A stretch of DNA of 60,782 nt, from assembly GCA_028875185.1 (NCBI GenBank), contig JAPPFH010000010.1, positions 1 through 60,782 on the forward strand. Direction: 5' to 3'. Below, piece by piece: positions 34,748 to 42,567 of this stretch (positions within the stretch are counted from its first letter, which is position 1; the number at the start of each line of letters is the position of its first letter). The position numbers and the translations under genes were made by a program. A model generated the notes under the pieces. The model made no database searches. It had not been told where the DNA came from and saw only the letters and a list, made by a program, of their open reading frames with translations. The stretch comes from Chloroflexota bacterium (lineage in GTDB: Bacteria > Chloroflexota > Anaerolineae > Aggregatilineales > Phototrophicaceae).

Positions 34748-35848
34748 TTATCCGCCTTGCAGCCTTTGAATTGCTGGACAATACAACTCTGGACTAAACC
34801 CCTCCGCGCAGAAACGTCTCACCACGCTTAGCGCCGGTTCTCCTTCAAGGAAAACCCGCCTATTCCTCGGGTAAGGAACAAGGGCGACAGTGACACCCAT
34901 CATGGGTTTGTGGCACTCGTATTCCTCGTCTTCATAGCGGATTCCGGCGGCGTATGTATGCAAGTGGCAAGCCTCATGGGCAAGTATCTCAGCCGTATTG
35001 AGCCGTTCATTAAAGGCGCTCCTGCCAAGCCACTGATACTTGTGGGTGATGCAGGTTTCCAAGAGGATTATTCTATCCGGACTGCGCGCAAGCGCGGTGC
35101 ACATCTCATTCGGACGACTAGCAAATTCATCAGGCGATACGGGGACTTCAACGATTAGATTTGTTCCGCTGATCACATAGTTGTACCATTCCGGCGCCTG
35201 GCGCTCCAGCCAGTCCAGAGACGCGCTGACTTCGCGAACAAAGCCAGCCGAGCCTTCAATAGGCGGCCTGAACGACTTGCGGGCAGCAGCAGTCCGCCTA
35301 GCCGCGGGACATTGATTGTTTTGGAATGCCCAGTAACCATTTTCCCACTCATCGTCGCTTTGGCATTGCCGGTCAACCAAGCAGCAATTGTCCACATTTG
35401 CCGGCGCGCTGGCAACGGGCTGCGCGGGCGTCGCTGGCTGAGGCTGCGCGGGCGCGGCGCATTGCCCGTTCTGATATGCTTGCCAGCCGGCCATCCAGTC
35501 CAAATCGCTCTGGCATTGCCGGTCAACGTTGCAGCAGTTGTCGATGGGCGCTGTCGGCGCTGGCAACGCTGGCGACTCCGGCGGCGCGATGCTGTCGACG
35601 CGGCTGAAATCGACCCAATCCGCCAGCCAGACTTCCCTTCCGTTGCGGTTGATCTTCAGCCAGCGATTGAACTCGCCGACAACTTGCAGAATTGTTCCCG
35701 GTCTCACAGTGTCGGCGATAGCGGCAGTGCGGCTGGGCGCGGCTCTCAGGTTCAAGCCTCGATTGGCGCGAATGGAGTATTCTTGCGCGGACGTTATGCC
35801 GAGCAAGACGGCAAATGCGACAACCGCGGCTATTGCTTTGAATTTCAT
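34748..35848 (-). CDS. Secreted SH3 / Cys-repeat / HExxH protein (copy 1)
   Basis: 366 residues. Signal peptide (1-21, GITSAQ), SH3-like domain (about 24-82, RANRGLNLRAAPSRTAAIAD), two ~27-residue Cys-rich repeats (104-130 and 153-180; core DNCCNVDRQCQSDLDWMAGW...QC) on Ala/Pro/Gln linkers. The C-terminal domain has APEWYNYVISG, ETCITHKYQW, HEACHLHTYAAG (HExxH at 291-295) followed by acidic YEDEEYEC, and a closing RRFCAEGFSPELYCPAIQRL. HExxH plus a downstream Glu suggests a zinc metallopeptidase, but no known family is recognised. 5' half nearly identical in DNA to the next gene. Confidence 0.75.
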   Translation of the reverse strand: MKFKAIAAVVAFAVLLGITSAQEYSIRANRGLNLRAAPSRTAAIADTVRPGTILQVVGEFNRWLKINRNGREVWLADWVDFSRVDSIAPPESPALPAPTAPIDNCCNVDRQCQSDLDWMAGWQAYQNGQCAAPAQPQPATPAQPVASAPANVDNCCLVDRQCQSDDEWENGYWAFQNNQCPAARRTAAARKSFRPPIEGSAGFVREVSASLDWLERQAPEWYNYVISGTNLIVEVPVSPDEFASRPNEMCTALARSPDRIILLETCITHKYQWLGRSAFNERLNTAEILAHEACHLHTYAAGIRYEDEEYECHKPMMGVTVALVPYPRNRRVFLEGEPALSVVRRFCAEGFSPELYCPAIQRLQGG

Positions 35849-35903
35849 TAGCGCCTTTTCTTGAATTCACAATCGCAAGCCTGACAACGGGGACGGCTAA
35901 AGC

Positions 35904-37217
35904 TCACTCATACACCCGTCGTATCCCGTATTTAGGTGGAAACTCCGCGTATGGCACATTTCTCCAGTCGCTTTCCAGCCTTTGAAGCGTCGGACAAAAC
36001 AGATCTGCCCTATACCCTTCCGAGCAGTAACGTCTTAAAGCGCTCAATGCGATATCTTTGTTAAAGTACTGCGTCCCACGATTCGGGTTTAGGCCAGCTC
36101 CAAAGGCGCTGGAAATCAATACGGATGCGCCCGTTCCCATTTTCCCGCACAACGCTTCCTCGTCATCGAGCGAAGCAAAATGTTTCCCCTCTTCATGTAC
36201 ATGTATGTGGCATGCCTCATGGCCAAGCGCCGCAGCCGTGTCATTCTGATCGAATTCAGCGGACCACCCCGATATAGCGTTTCTCATGAAGCAAGTTTGC
36301 ACGGTGGCTTTTCTTTCGCGGACATTAGCGAAGGCCCAGCATTCTGCCCGCTGAACATTCTGCCAGGGCTCAACATGAACGGGTTCTTCAACGATTGAGT
36401 CCAATCCGGTTATCACGTAGTTGTACCAGGCCGGCGCTAGTTTCTTCATCAATTTAAGCGTCGCTGTAATGTGTTGACGAAATTGACCCGAACCCTCTAT
36501 CCTGGGCACCGGTCCCGTAAGCGTGATCGCGGAAGTCTGCGCGGGATCAGCGCACTGAAAACGCTGAAAAGCCAAGGCGCCGAGCACCCTTTCATTTTCG
36601 GTCGGGCAGTCCCAACCAAGGGAACAACAATTGCCTCCGGACCCCGGCGCGCCGGCAACGGTCTGCACGGGCGCGGCGCATTGCCCGTTCTGAAATGCGT
36701 GCCAGCCGCCCATCCAGTCCAGATCGCTCTGGCAGTGGCGATCAACGTAGCAGCAGTTGTCCACGTTTGCCGGCGCGCCGGCAATCGGCTGCGCGGGCGT
36801 CGCTGGCTGCGGCTGCGCGGGCGCGGCGCATTGCCCGTTCTGAAATGCATGCCAGCCGGCCATCCAGTCCAAATCGCTATGGCATTGCCGGTCAACGTTG
36901 CAGCAGTTGTCGATTGGGCCTGTCGGCGCTGGCAACGCAGGTGACGCTGGCGGCGCGATGCTGTCGACGCGGCTGAAATCGACCCAATCCGCCAGCCAGA
37001 CTTCCCGTCCGTTGCGGTTGATCTTCAGCCAGCGATTGAACTCGCCGACTACTTGCAGAACGGCGCCCGCGTGAACTGTGTCAGCGATAGCGGCACTGCG
37101 GCTGGGGGCGGCTCTCAGGTTCAAGCCTCTATTAGCGCGAATGGAATATTCTTGCGCGAATGATACAGCGCAAAATAAAACTGCCGCGATTATTGGCGCA
37201 ATATATTTTGCTCTCAC
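35904..37217 (-). CDS. Secreted SH3 / Cys-repeat / HExxH protein (copy 2)
   Basis: 437 residues from GTG 37217, chosen because AAGGAG lies 6 bases upstream; the earlier TTG at 37223 abuts that site. Signal peptide ending VSFAQ, the same SH3 domain, and three Cys repeats (about 103-130, 153-180, 195-222; the third degenerate, NCCSLGWDCPTENERV). The C-terminal domain has APAWYNYVITG, HEACHIHVHEEG (HExxH about 333-337), LDDEEALC, and RRYCSEGYRADLFCPTLQRL. The tandem neighbour downstream is a paralog with two repeats. Repeat-number difference and 5' identity point to recent duplication with local conversion. Confidence 0.75.
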   Translation of the reverse strand: MRAKYIAPIIAAVLFCAVSFAQEYSIRANRGLNLRAAPSRSAAIADTVHAGAVLQVVGEFNRWLKINRNGREVWLADWVDFSRVDSIAPPASPALPAPTGPIDNCCNVDRQCHSDLDWMAGWHAFQNGQCAAPAQPQPATPAQPIAGAPANVDNCCYVDRHCQSDLDWMGGWHAFQNGQCAAPVQTVAGAPGSGGNCCSLGWDCPTENERVLGALAFQRFQCADPAQTSAITLTGPVPRIEGSGQFRQHITATLKLMKKLAPAWYNYVITGLDSIVEEPVHVEPWQNVQRAECWAFANVRERKATVQTCFMRNAISGWSAEFDQNDTAAALGHEACHIHVHEEGKHFASLDDEEALCGKMGTGASVLISSAFGAGLNPNRGTQYFNKDIALSALRRYCSEGYRADLFCPTLQRLESDWRNVPYAEFPPKYGIRRVYE

Positions 37218-37540
37218 GCGCAACTCCTTATAAAGACAAGCTCATCAAGCGCTAGAATTTAACACGAAGAAGGATCGTCCACAAGAGCTTGCCAGAATAG
37301 GGAGTGGTAAAAATCGCGGTTACACACTGATAAGACGGTGTAAGGCTTGATTGGTATTACAAGACCGGCATGAAAAATGGGCAGAATACTGCATGACAGA
37401 TCCTAATAACGAGACGAAATCGCAATCTGTGTACTGTTTCGCACTGGGCTAAGCTCCCCTTCCCTCATTTTGGGGTAAGGGGCTGGGGGATGGGGGCAGA
37501 AAATCAGGCGATTTTCGCTAATACCAATCAAGCCTTGTAG

Positions 37541-37561
37541 GGGCGACCTACTAGGTCGCCC
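37541..37561. repeat. 9-bp-arm / 3-nt-loop palindrome
   Basis: GGGCGACCT / AGGTCGCCC around loop ACT, preceded by TGTAG. Same geometry as 493-513, with the innermost pair changed from C-G to T-A on both arms. Confidence 0.85.
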
Positions 37562-37580
37562 GAATTTCTTTGTGTAACGC

Positions 37581-37601
37581 GGGCGGCATGATATGCCGCC
37601 C
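37581..37601. repeat. 9-bp-arm / 3-nt-loop palindrome
   Basis: GGGCGGCAT / ATGCCGCCC around loop GAT, followed by CTACA. It lies 19 bp after the previous hairpin in mirrored polarity, so the GTAGGGGCG at 37537 and CGCCCCTAC at 37597 form an outer inverted repeat around both. Confidence 0.85.
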
Positions 37602-37741
37602 CTACATTGTTGTCAAACTGGGCAGCTCATATCCGCAATATTCACCACTTCCCCAGAATATGGAGTGGTGAATTTTGGATATGCAATAGTTCCGAACTCC
37701 GGAATGGTCTTTTACCACCGAGCACGCCGAGGGGATTGAGG

Positions 37742-37762
37742 GGGCGAGCCACCGGCTCGCCC
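37742..37762. repeat. 9-bp-arm / 3-nt-loop palindrome
   Basis: GGGCGAGCC / GGCTCGCCC around loop ACC, inside the ~160-bp inverted-repeat unit. Fourth member of the family in this window. Confidence 0.85.
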
Positions 37763-37922
37763 GTACGCACAATCTTGATATGAATGCGCTAAGTCCATAT
37801 CATCAATTTCACCACTCCCCCAGAATTTGATAACGTCGTACGCTTTGCGGCGCGTTAAATGAAAAAGAAAGCCATCTCGCTCTTGAGCTTATGGCGCTTT
37901 TGATTAAGATTGAGGGTCTAAT

Positions 37923-37995
37923 AGGGAAGTAGCTCAATCGGCAGAGCAGGTGCCTTTGGAGCACAAGGTTAAAGGTTCGAGTCCTTTCTTCCCTG
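37923..37995 (+). tRNA. tRNA-Gln(TTG)
   Basis: 73-nt cloverleaf on the plus strand. Acceptor AGGGAAG/CTTCCCT, D arm GCTCAATCGGCAGAGC, anticodon loop CTTTGGA (positions 34-36 TTG) on stem GGTGC/GCACA with a G-A mismatch at the outermost pair, T arm AAAGG-TTCGAGT-CCTTT, discriminator G. CCA is not fully encoded (CAC follows). A one-base loop shift would read TGG, but Pro already has a canonical gene here and the acceptor does not fit it. Confidence 0.88.
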
Positions 37996-38071
37996 CACAG
38001 CAAGAGCGACAAGTCCGTATTTGCGGGCTTGTTTTGCGAATGTGAGCAGGCGCAGGGTTGGCCAGTCTCCG

Positions 38072-39235
38072 CTAGCCTGCCATCCGCGCGATGAGGTCGC
38101 CCAGGATTTCGATTCCCGCCTGCATGTCGGGCATTGGCACAAAACTGAAGGACAGCCGCAGATGATGCGCTCCGTCCGCGGGATCGGCATAGAAGCCTTT
38201 ACCCGAGGCGAAGTACAAGCCTTGCCTTTGCGCGCTCGCTTCCAAGTCGTCTACATGGACTGCAGCCGGCAGGCGCAGCCAGATGAAGTAGCCGCCAGCC
38301 GGGCGCGTCCATTCCACAGCCGCCGGCATAGAAGTTTGCAGCGCCGCCAAAGCAAAGTCGCGCCGCCGCCGGTATTGCCCGCGCAGCCATTGCACATGCG
38401 CTTCCCATTCGCCGCTTCGGCAGAAATCGGCGACGACGGCCGCGCTGAAGGGATTGGCGCCCCCGCCCATGCGCAGCAGGCCGCTCTCTACAAAGCCGGC
38501 GATCCGCTCGGCCGAGGCGATAAGCCAGCCGATTCGCAAGCCCGGCGCCAGCGTCTTGGAGAAAGTGCCCAGACGAATGACCTGGTCGCCGCCGGCCAAG
38601 GCAAAGAAGCTCGCCGATGAAGCGCCCTCATAACGCAGCTCGCTGTATACATCGTCTTCGACGATAGCGAAGCCATATTCGCGGCTCAATTCGATGACTG
38701 CAAGACGCCGTTCGCGCGTCATCGTGATGCCCGACGGATTCTGAAAGTTCGGCACGACGTAGTAGAATCTGGGCTTCTTGCCCCTCGACGCCAGGTCGCG
38801 CAATGTTCGTTCCAAGCCGGCGGGGATAATGCCCTCGCCGTCGATCGGCGCGGCGCGGAGCTCAAGCTGATGATCGCGAAAGATATGCAGCGCATCGCGA
38901 TACGACGGCGCATCCACTAAAACCGCATCTCCAGGTACGGTCAGGCGCTGCGCAACCATGTCGACGCCCCAGGTTGAGCCGCCAATGATCATTAGGTTTT
39001 CGCGGTTGATGCCGAGGTCTTCGTGGCAATTCAGCCGCTCGACTAGAAAGTCGATCAGCTGCGAGTTGCCTTGCTCATCGCCATAATTCAGGAATCGAGC
39101 CACGCTGCCTTCTCGCCAGGCGGAGCGAATAACGCGTCCCAGCCCGTCGATCGGCAGCAGATCGCTGGCTGGATGACCGGCGAAGAGCGGGATGCTGCCG
39201 GCGACGACGCCCTGTGGCGTGGATTCAAGATTCAT
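38072..39235 (-). CDS. PLP-dependent aminotransferase, class I/II (2-aminoadipate transaminase-like)
   Basis: 387 residues, fold-type I. Landmarks: YGDEQGNSQLIDFL, YYVVPNFQNPSGITMTRERR (Asn and Tyr that hold PLP), IVEDDVYSELRYEG (PLP-ring Asp), RLGTFSKTLAPGLRIGWLIA (Schiff-base Lys) and substrate Arg in HHLRLSFSFV. Resembles the aminotransferase half of MocR regulators and LysN-type enzymes, without a DNA-binding domain. It starts directly at the stop codon of the M20 amidohydrolase gene, so the two form an operon, plausibly for degrading an amino-acid conjugate. Confidence 0.88.
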   Translation of the reverse strand: MNLESTPQGVVAGSIPLFAGHPASDLLPIDGLGRVIRSAWREGSVARFLNYGDEQGNSQLIDFLVERLNCHEDLGINRENLMIIGGSTWGVDMVAQRLTVPGDAVLVDAPSYRDALHIFRDHQLELRAAPIDGEGIIPAGLERTLRDLASRGKKPRFYYVVPNFQNPSGITMTRERRLAVIELSREYGFAIVEDDVYSELRYEGASSASFFALAGGDQVIRLGTFSKTLAPGLRIGWLIASAERIAGFVESGLLRMGGGANPFSAAVVADFCRSGEWEAHVQWLRGQYRRRRDFALAALQTSMPAAVEWTRPAGGYFIWLRLPAAVHVDDLEASAQRQGLYFASGKGFYADPADGAHHLRLSFSFVPMPDMQAGIEILGDLIARMAG

Positions 39236-40654
39236 CTATTTGGGAGTGGCTTCCGGCGGCAGCGGCGTGACATAGGTTTTGTCGCCGCGGGCGCGCTCAA
39301 AGTTTGCTTGCGCGGCCGCCAACAAGTTGGGCTTGGCAAGCAAATCAAAGCCGGCGAGCGCCATTGCCTTGGCGGCGAAGATCATGCCTTTGGCGCCGAT
39401 GCTCGAGCCGGAGGAAGCCACCGTTTGCCAACTGTGGCCGGGTGTGCCCAGCGGCCAGCAAGTCGTAGTGATCTGACCGGTAGGCGTGATCCAACTGACA
39501 TCAGCGACTTCGGTTGAACCGCCCATACGCGGCGGCGTCGACGAATGCGGAAAGACTCGTTCCCATAGCGGGTCGTCTATCGCCGCCGGATCTAATTCAG
39601 CGCTGGTCGATTTCGCCATCCTGTTGAATCCGTCTTGCAGCGAGCCTTCGGGAAAAGTCGCTTGCAGCTCACGGGCGAACTGGCGCTCCTGTTCGCTGAA
39701 GACCATATCGTCCACAGCCGCCATTTTTTTGTAGAGAAGATCGGAAATCACCGTGTTGGGCAGTATGTCGTAACAACCGGTGATGAACTCGATCTCGTGC
39801 GTCGTACCGCTCATCAGCGCCGCGCCCTTGGCGATATCCTGCATCCAGCGATATATCTCTTCGACCTGCTCGCGCTGCGGCGCCCGCACAAAATACCAAA
39901 CTTGTGCAAAAGCCGGCACGACGTTCGGCGCCTGCCCGCCACTGGTGACGACGCTGTGGACCCGCGAATCAGGCGGGACATGCTCGCGCATGTAATTGAC
40001 GCCGGCATCCATCAGCATCACGCCGTCAAGCGCACTGCGACCCAACCAGGGAGAAGCGCCTGCATGCGCGGCGACGCCGCGGAAGTTCACCTTGAAAGAA
40101 TTCATCGCCAGCGACGAGCCGCTCCAGGTGATGTTGCTGGCGCCCGGGTGCCAACTGATGGCGGCGTCCAGGTCATCGAAAACGCCGTCGCGCGCCATAA
40201 ATGTCTTGCCCACCAGCGTCTCCTCCGCCGGGCAGCCATAAAAGCGAATTGCGCCCTTGATCCCGCCCCGCGTCATCGCCGCTTTCAGCGCCATGACCGA
40301 AGCCATGCAAGCGGCGCCGTATAGGTTGTGCCCGCAGCCGTGCCCGGGTCCGCCCGCTTCAATTGGCGTTTTATCGCTGGCGAGCGCCTGCGATAATCCG
40401 GGCAGCGCGTCATACTCGCCCAGGAAGCCGATGATTGGCGCTCCTTCGCCCCACTCGGCGATGAAGGCGGTCGGCATGCCGCCGGCGCCCCAGGTAATGG
40501 AGAAACCGTCGTCCTCCAACTTGCGCGCCAGCAGCTTCGCCGCGTATGTTTCTTGCAGCGCAACCTGCGGATGATCCCAGATATCTTTGGCGATATAACT
40601 GAGTTCTTCGCTTTCGTCATCAATATGCGCAAGGATAAGAGCGCTCGCGTCCAT
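39236..40654 (-). CDS. M20 family amidohydrolase (AbgB-like)
   Basis: 472 residues from the second ATG, which has CGGAGG 7 bases upstream; the first ATG at 40675 does not. Metal-site motifs: EYDALPGL, GPGHGCGHNLYGAA (Cys/His ligands as in the AbgB/HipO branch), GCPAEETLVGKTFM and the dimerisation-domain segment AAHAGASPWLGRSALDGVML. A late TEVADVSWITPT is typical of AbgB. It probably hydrolyses an N-acyl amino acid, such as a p-aminobenzoyl-glutamate-like conjugate. First gene of a two-gene unit with the aminotransferase. Confidence 0.88.
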   Translation of the reverse strand: MDASALILAHIDDESEELSYIAKDIWDHPQVALQETYAAKLLARKLEDDGFSITWGAGGMPTAFIAEWGEGAPIIGFLGEYDALPGLSQALASDKTPIEAGGPGHGCGHNLYGAACMASVMALKAAMTRGGIKGAIRFYGCPAEETLVGKTFMARDGVFDDLDAAISWHPGASNITWSGSSLAMNSFKVNFRGVAAHAGASPWLGRSALDGVMLMDAGVNYMREHVPPDSRVHSVVTSGGQAPNVVPAFAQVWYFVRAPQREQVEEIYRWMQDIAKGAALMSGTTHEIEFITGCYDILPNTVISDLLYKKMAAVDDMVFSEQERQFARELQATFPEGSLQDGFNRMAKSTSAELDPAAIDDPLWERVFPHSSTPPRMGGSTEVADVSWITPTGQITTTCWPLGTPGHSWQTVASSGSSIGAKGMIFAAKAMALAGFDLLAKPNLLAAAQANFERARGDKTYVTPLPPEATPK

Positions 40655-40716
40655 CGGCGTCCTCCGATTTTCCATTGCCGCTCGCTCTTGAGATTAGCGC
40701 ATTCAATTGAAATATA

Positions 40717-40842
40717 GTAGTGAGCATTGCCTCGGGAGGGGAGTTTTTCAAGGAATTACGGGCTTTTGAAGTCCCTCCCTCATTTTGGGGGAGGGATTTA
40801 GGGTGGGGGAAACGATGGATATATCAACACATTCACCACTAC
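40717..40842. repeat. Dispersed 126-bp element, best-preserved copy
   Basis: Bounded by GTAGTGAGCA at the left and TTCACCACTAC at the right. The interior has TTTTTCAAGGAATTACGGGC, an inner palindrome TCCCTCCCTCATTTTGGGGGAGGGA, and GGTGGGGGAAACGATGG. Other copies: 593-648 (partial, same orientation), 47240-47323 (partial, inverted) and 60591-60730 (inverted, with an insertion in the loop). No coding capacity, so it depends on a transposase elsewhere if mobile. Confidence 0.8.
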
Positions 40843-40930
40843 ATTGCCCCGGTGACGCAGCCATCGGCGCCCGCCGCCGGAATAAAGCGCGCCGCGCGAG
40901 ACAACTATACCAATGGAACAGGCTTCGTGG

Positions 40931-40965
40931 AAAAACACGAGACGCCCCGCGGGGCGCGGGGCGTC
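40931..40965 (-). terminator. Rho-independent terminator downstream of the ferredoxin-NADP reductase-like gene
   Basis: Perfect 10-bp G/C stem GACGCCCCGC/GCGGGGCGTC with a 5-base loop at 40941-40965. Read on the minus strand it is followed by CTCGTGTTTTT (U-run from 40935). It lies ~160 bp after the stop codon of the gene at 41125-42552. Confidence 0.7.
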
Positions 40966-41124
40966 GGGGGACGGAATAAAACTGCTTATAATAATTTTAG
41001 TTTGTTAATGTAAGGCTAACAGCTTTGGGCGACCAAGTCAAGCAAATCTGTACAAATTCGCAACCGTATCTTTGGACATTTCTTATGAATTATATGCGGT
41101 CTTGGCGCTCATTCTGGCTGTTCG

Positions 41125-42552
41125 TTATTTGCCCGCGCCGGCCAAAGCCGGTGTTTTTCCCAAGGCTTCCAACATTTCTTCGACCCTTGTGAATTTAACC
41201 CGGCTGCGCCCGCAGTCGATGCCGCGCCGCAATTCAATTTCATCCAGAATCTTCCACTCATCGAACGATATGAATGCCGGTTTGCGCATCCGCACCATTT
41301 CCAATACGCTGTCGCAGCGTGTATCGGACGGCTGCAGCACATCGCCCGCGGCTAGATCGTCCAAGAAACAGTTGGTTGATTCTATGGCATCAGGTTTATT
41401 GGTGCCGATGATGCCGCTCGGTCCCCGCTTGATCCACCCGACGACATAATTCCCCTTCAAGCGTTCCTTACCTTCGTGCTTGGTCAGCACGCGTCCGCGA
41501 TCATTGGGGATCGTGCCCCAGCGATCATAAAATGGCACATCGCGCAGCGGCACCCCGCGATAACCGACCGAACGAAAGATCATATCGACCGGGAAGACTT
41601 CAAATTGATCGGTGGCGCGTGGGCGCAGGTTGCCGTTTTCGTCCAAGACCAGTTCGTTCTTTACGATTTTCATCGCCTCGACTTTACCGTTGCCGATAAT
41701 CTCGCTGGGAGAAACGAGGAAGCGCATGATGATGCGTCGGGATTTACCGGTAATGCCGCGATCGACATAAGACTGCAGAATCTTGACATTGCGGATGGCG
41801 CTGCGATCGCGCGCTTCTTTGAGGTGCGTCGCGCTTAATTCATCCAAAGAAGCGTCTTCGCAGTCGACGATGATATCGGCGTCAGCCATCTCACCTAGCT
41901 CTTTGATCTCGGGATTGGTGAAGGCGGCTTGCGCCGGACCGCGACGTCCCAGCACATAAATCTCTTCGACATCGCTTTTTCGCAACGCGTCCAGGGCATA
42001 GTCGGCGATATCAGTCCCGTACAACTCCTGCGGCGTCCGCGCCAGGATGCGCGCGACATCCATCGCCACATTGCCGACCCCGATCACAGCCACCCGTTTA
42101 ATGCCGCTCAAGTCGAAATCATAAGCGCGATAATCCGGATGTCCATTGTACCAGCCGACAAACTCGGTCGCGGCATAACTGTTGAGCATGTCTTCGCCCG
42201 CTATGCCCAGCTTCCGGTCCGTCTGCGCGCCGACCGCGTAAAGAATTCCGTGATAATGCTCACTTAGGTCAAAGCGGCTGATCTCGGTACCGAATTCGAC
42301 ATTGCCGAAGAAGCTGAAGCGCTCATGAGACGCGATGCGGCTGTACAGCTTGGTGACTGATTTGATCTTGGCATGGTCGGGCGCGACGCCGCCACGCACC
42401 AGCCCGAAAGGAGTCGGCAAGCGCTCATACATATCGACAAAGATTTCTGGCTCTCGCTGTTTGAGCAATTGGTCGGCAGCATAAAAGCCCGATGGACCCG
42501 ATCCAATGATAGCCACCCGTATTTTTGCGGTTTTGCCGTTCAAAGTCGTCAT
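41125..42552 (-). CDS. fprA: Ferredoxin/adrenodoxin-type NADP+ reductase (FprA-like)
   Basis: 475 residues, the FprA/adrenodoxin-reductase length. FAD motif VAIIGSGPSGFYAADQLLK at the start, MYERLPTPFGLVRGGVAPDH, NADP motif VAVIGVGNVAMDVARIL, VLGRRGPAQAAFTNPEIKEL, and the C-terminal GYVVGWIKRGPSGIIGTNK closing the FAD site. It moves electrons between NADPH and ferredoxin or similar small iron-sulphur proteins. AGGGCAG precedes the ATG. The M24 peptidase gene lies 15 bp upstream on the same strand. Confidence 0.93.
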   Translation of the reverse strand: MTTLNGKTAKIRVAIIGSGPSGFYAADQLLKQREPEIFVDMYERLPTPFGLVRGGVAPDHAKIKSVTKLYSRIASHERFSFFGNVEFGTEISRFDLSEHYHGILYAVGAQTDRKLGIAGEDMLNSYAATEFVGWYNGHPDYRAYDFDLSGIKRVAVIGVGNVAMDVARILARTPQELYGTDIADYALDALRKSDVEEIYVLGRRGPAQAAFTNPEIKELGEMADADIIVDCEDASLDELSATHLKEARDRSAIRNVKILQSYVDRGITGKSRRIIMRFLVSPSEIIGNGKVEAMKIVKNELVLDENGNLRPRATDQFEVFPVDMIFRSVGYRGVPLRDVPFYDRWGTIPNDRGRVLTKHEGKERLKGNYVVGWIKRGPSGIIGTNKPDAIESTNCFLDDLAAGDVLQPSDTRCDSVLEMVRMRKPAFISFDEWKILDEIELRRGIDCGRSRVKFTRVEEMLEALGKTPALAGAGK

Positions 42553-42567
42553 TAAGCTGCCCTGCTG

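Larger units (their letters stand above)
37224..37922. repeat. Repeat-dense intergenic island
   Basis: No gene. It holds copies of a CCAGAATAxGGAGTGGT end motif (near 37288 and 37660) and the reverse ends TTCACCACTTCCCCAGAATA and TTCACCACTCCCCCAGAATT (near 37645 and 37808), bounding a ~160-bp inverted-repeat unit. It also holds a fragment of the C/T-rich element (37455-37490) and three 9-bp-arm hairpins. Ends directly at tRNA-Gln. Confidence 0.75.

Noticed and set aside
34738-37217. Toxin/immunity pair for the two Cys-repeat proteins
   Set aside because: Both are exported paralogs with the same architecture; neither looks like an immunity protein.
37809-38012. Minus-strand ORF of 67 codons over the tRNA-Gln
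   Set aside because: It is the antisense of the tRNA and its flank; no ribosome-binding site and no homology.
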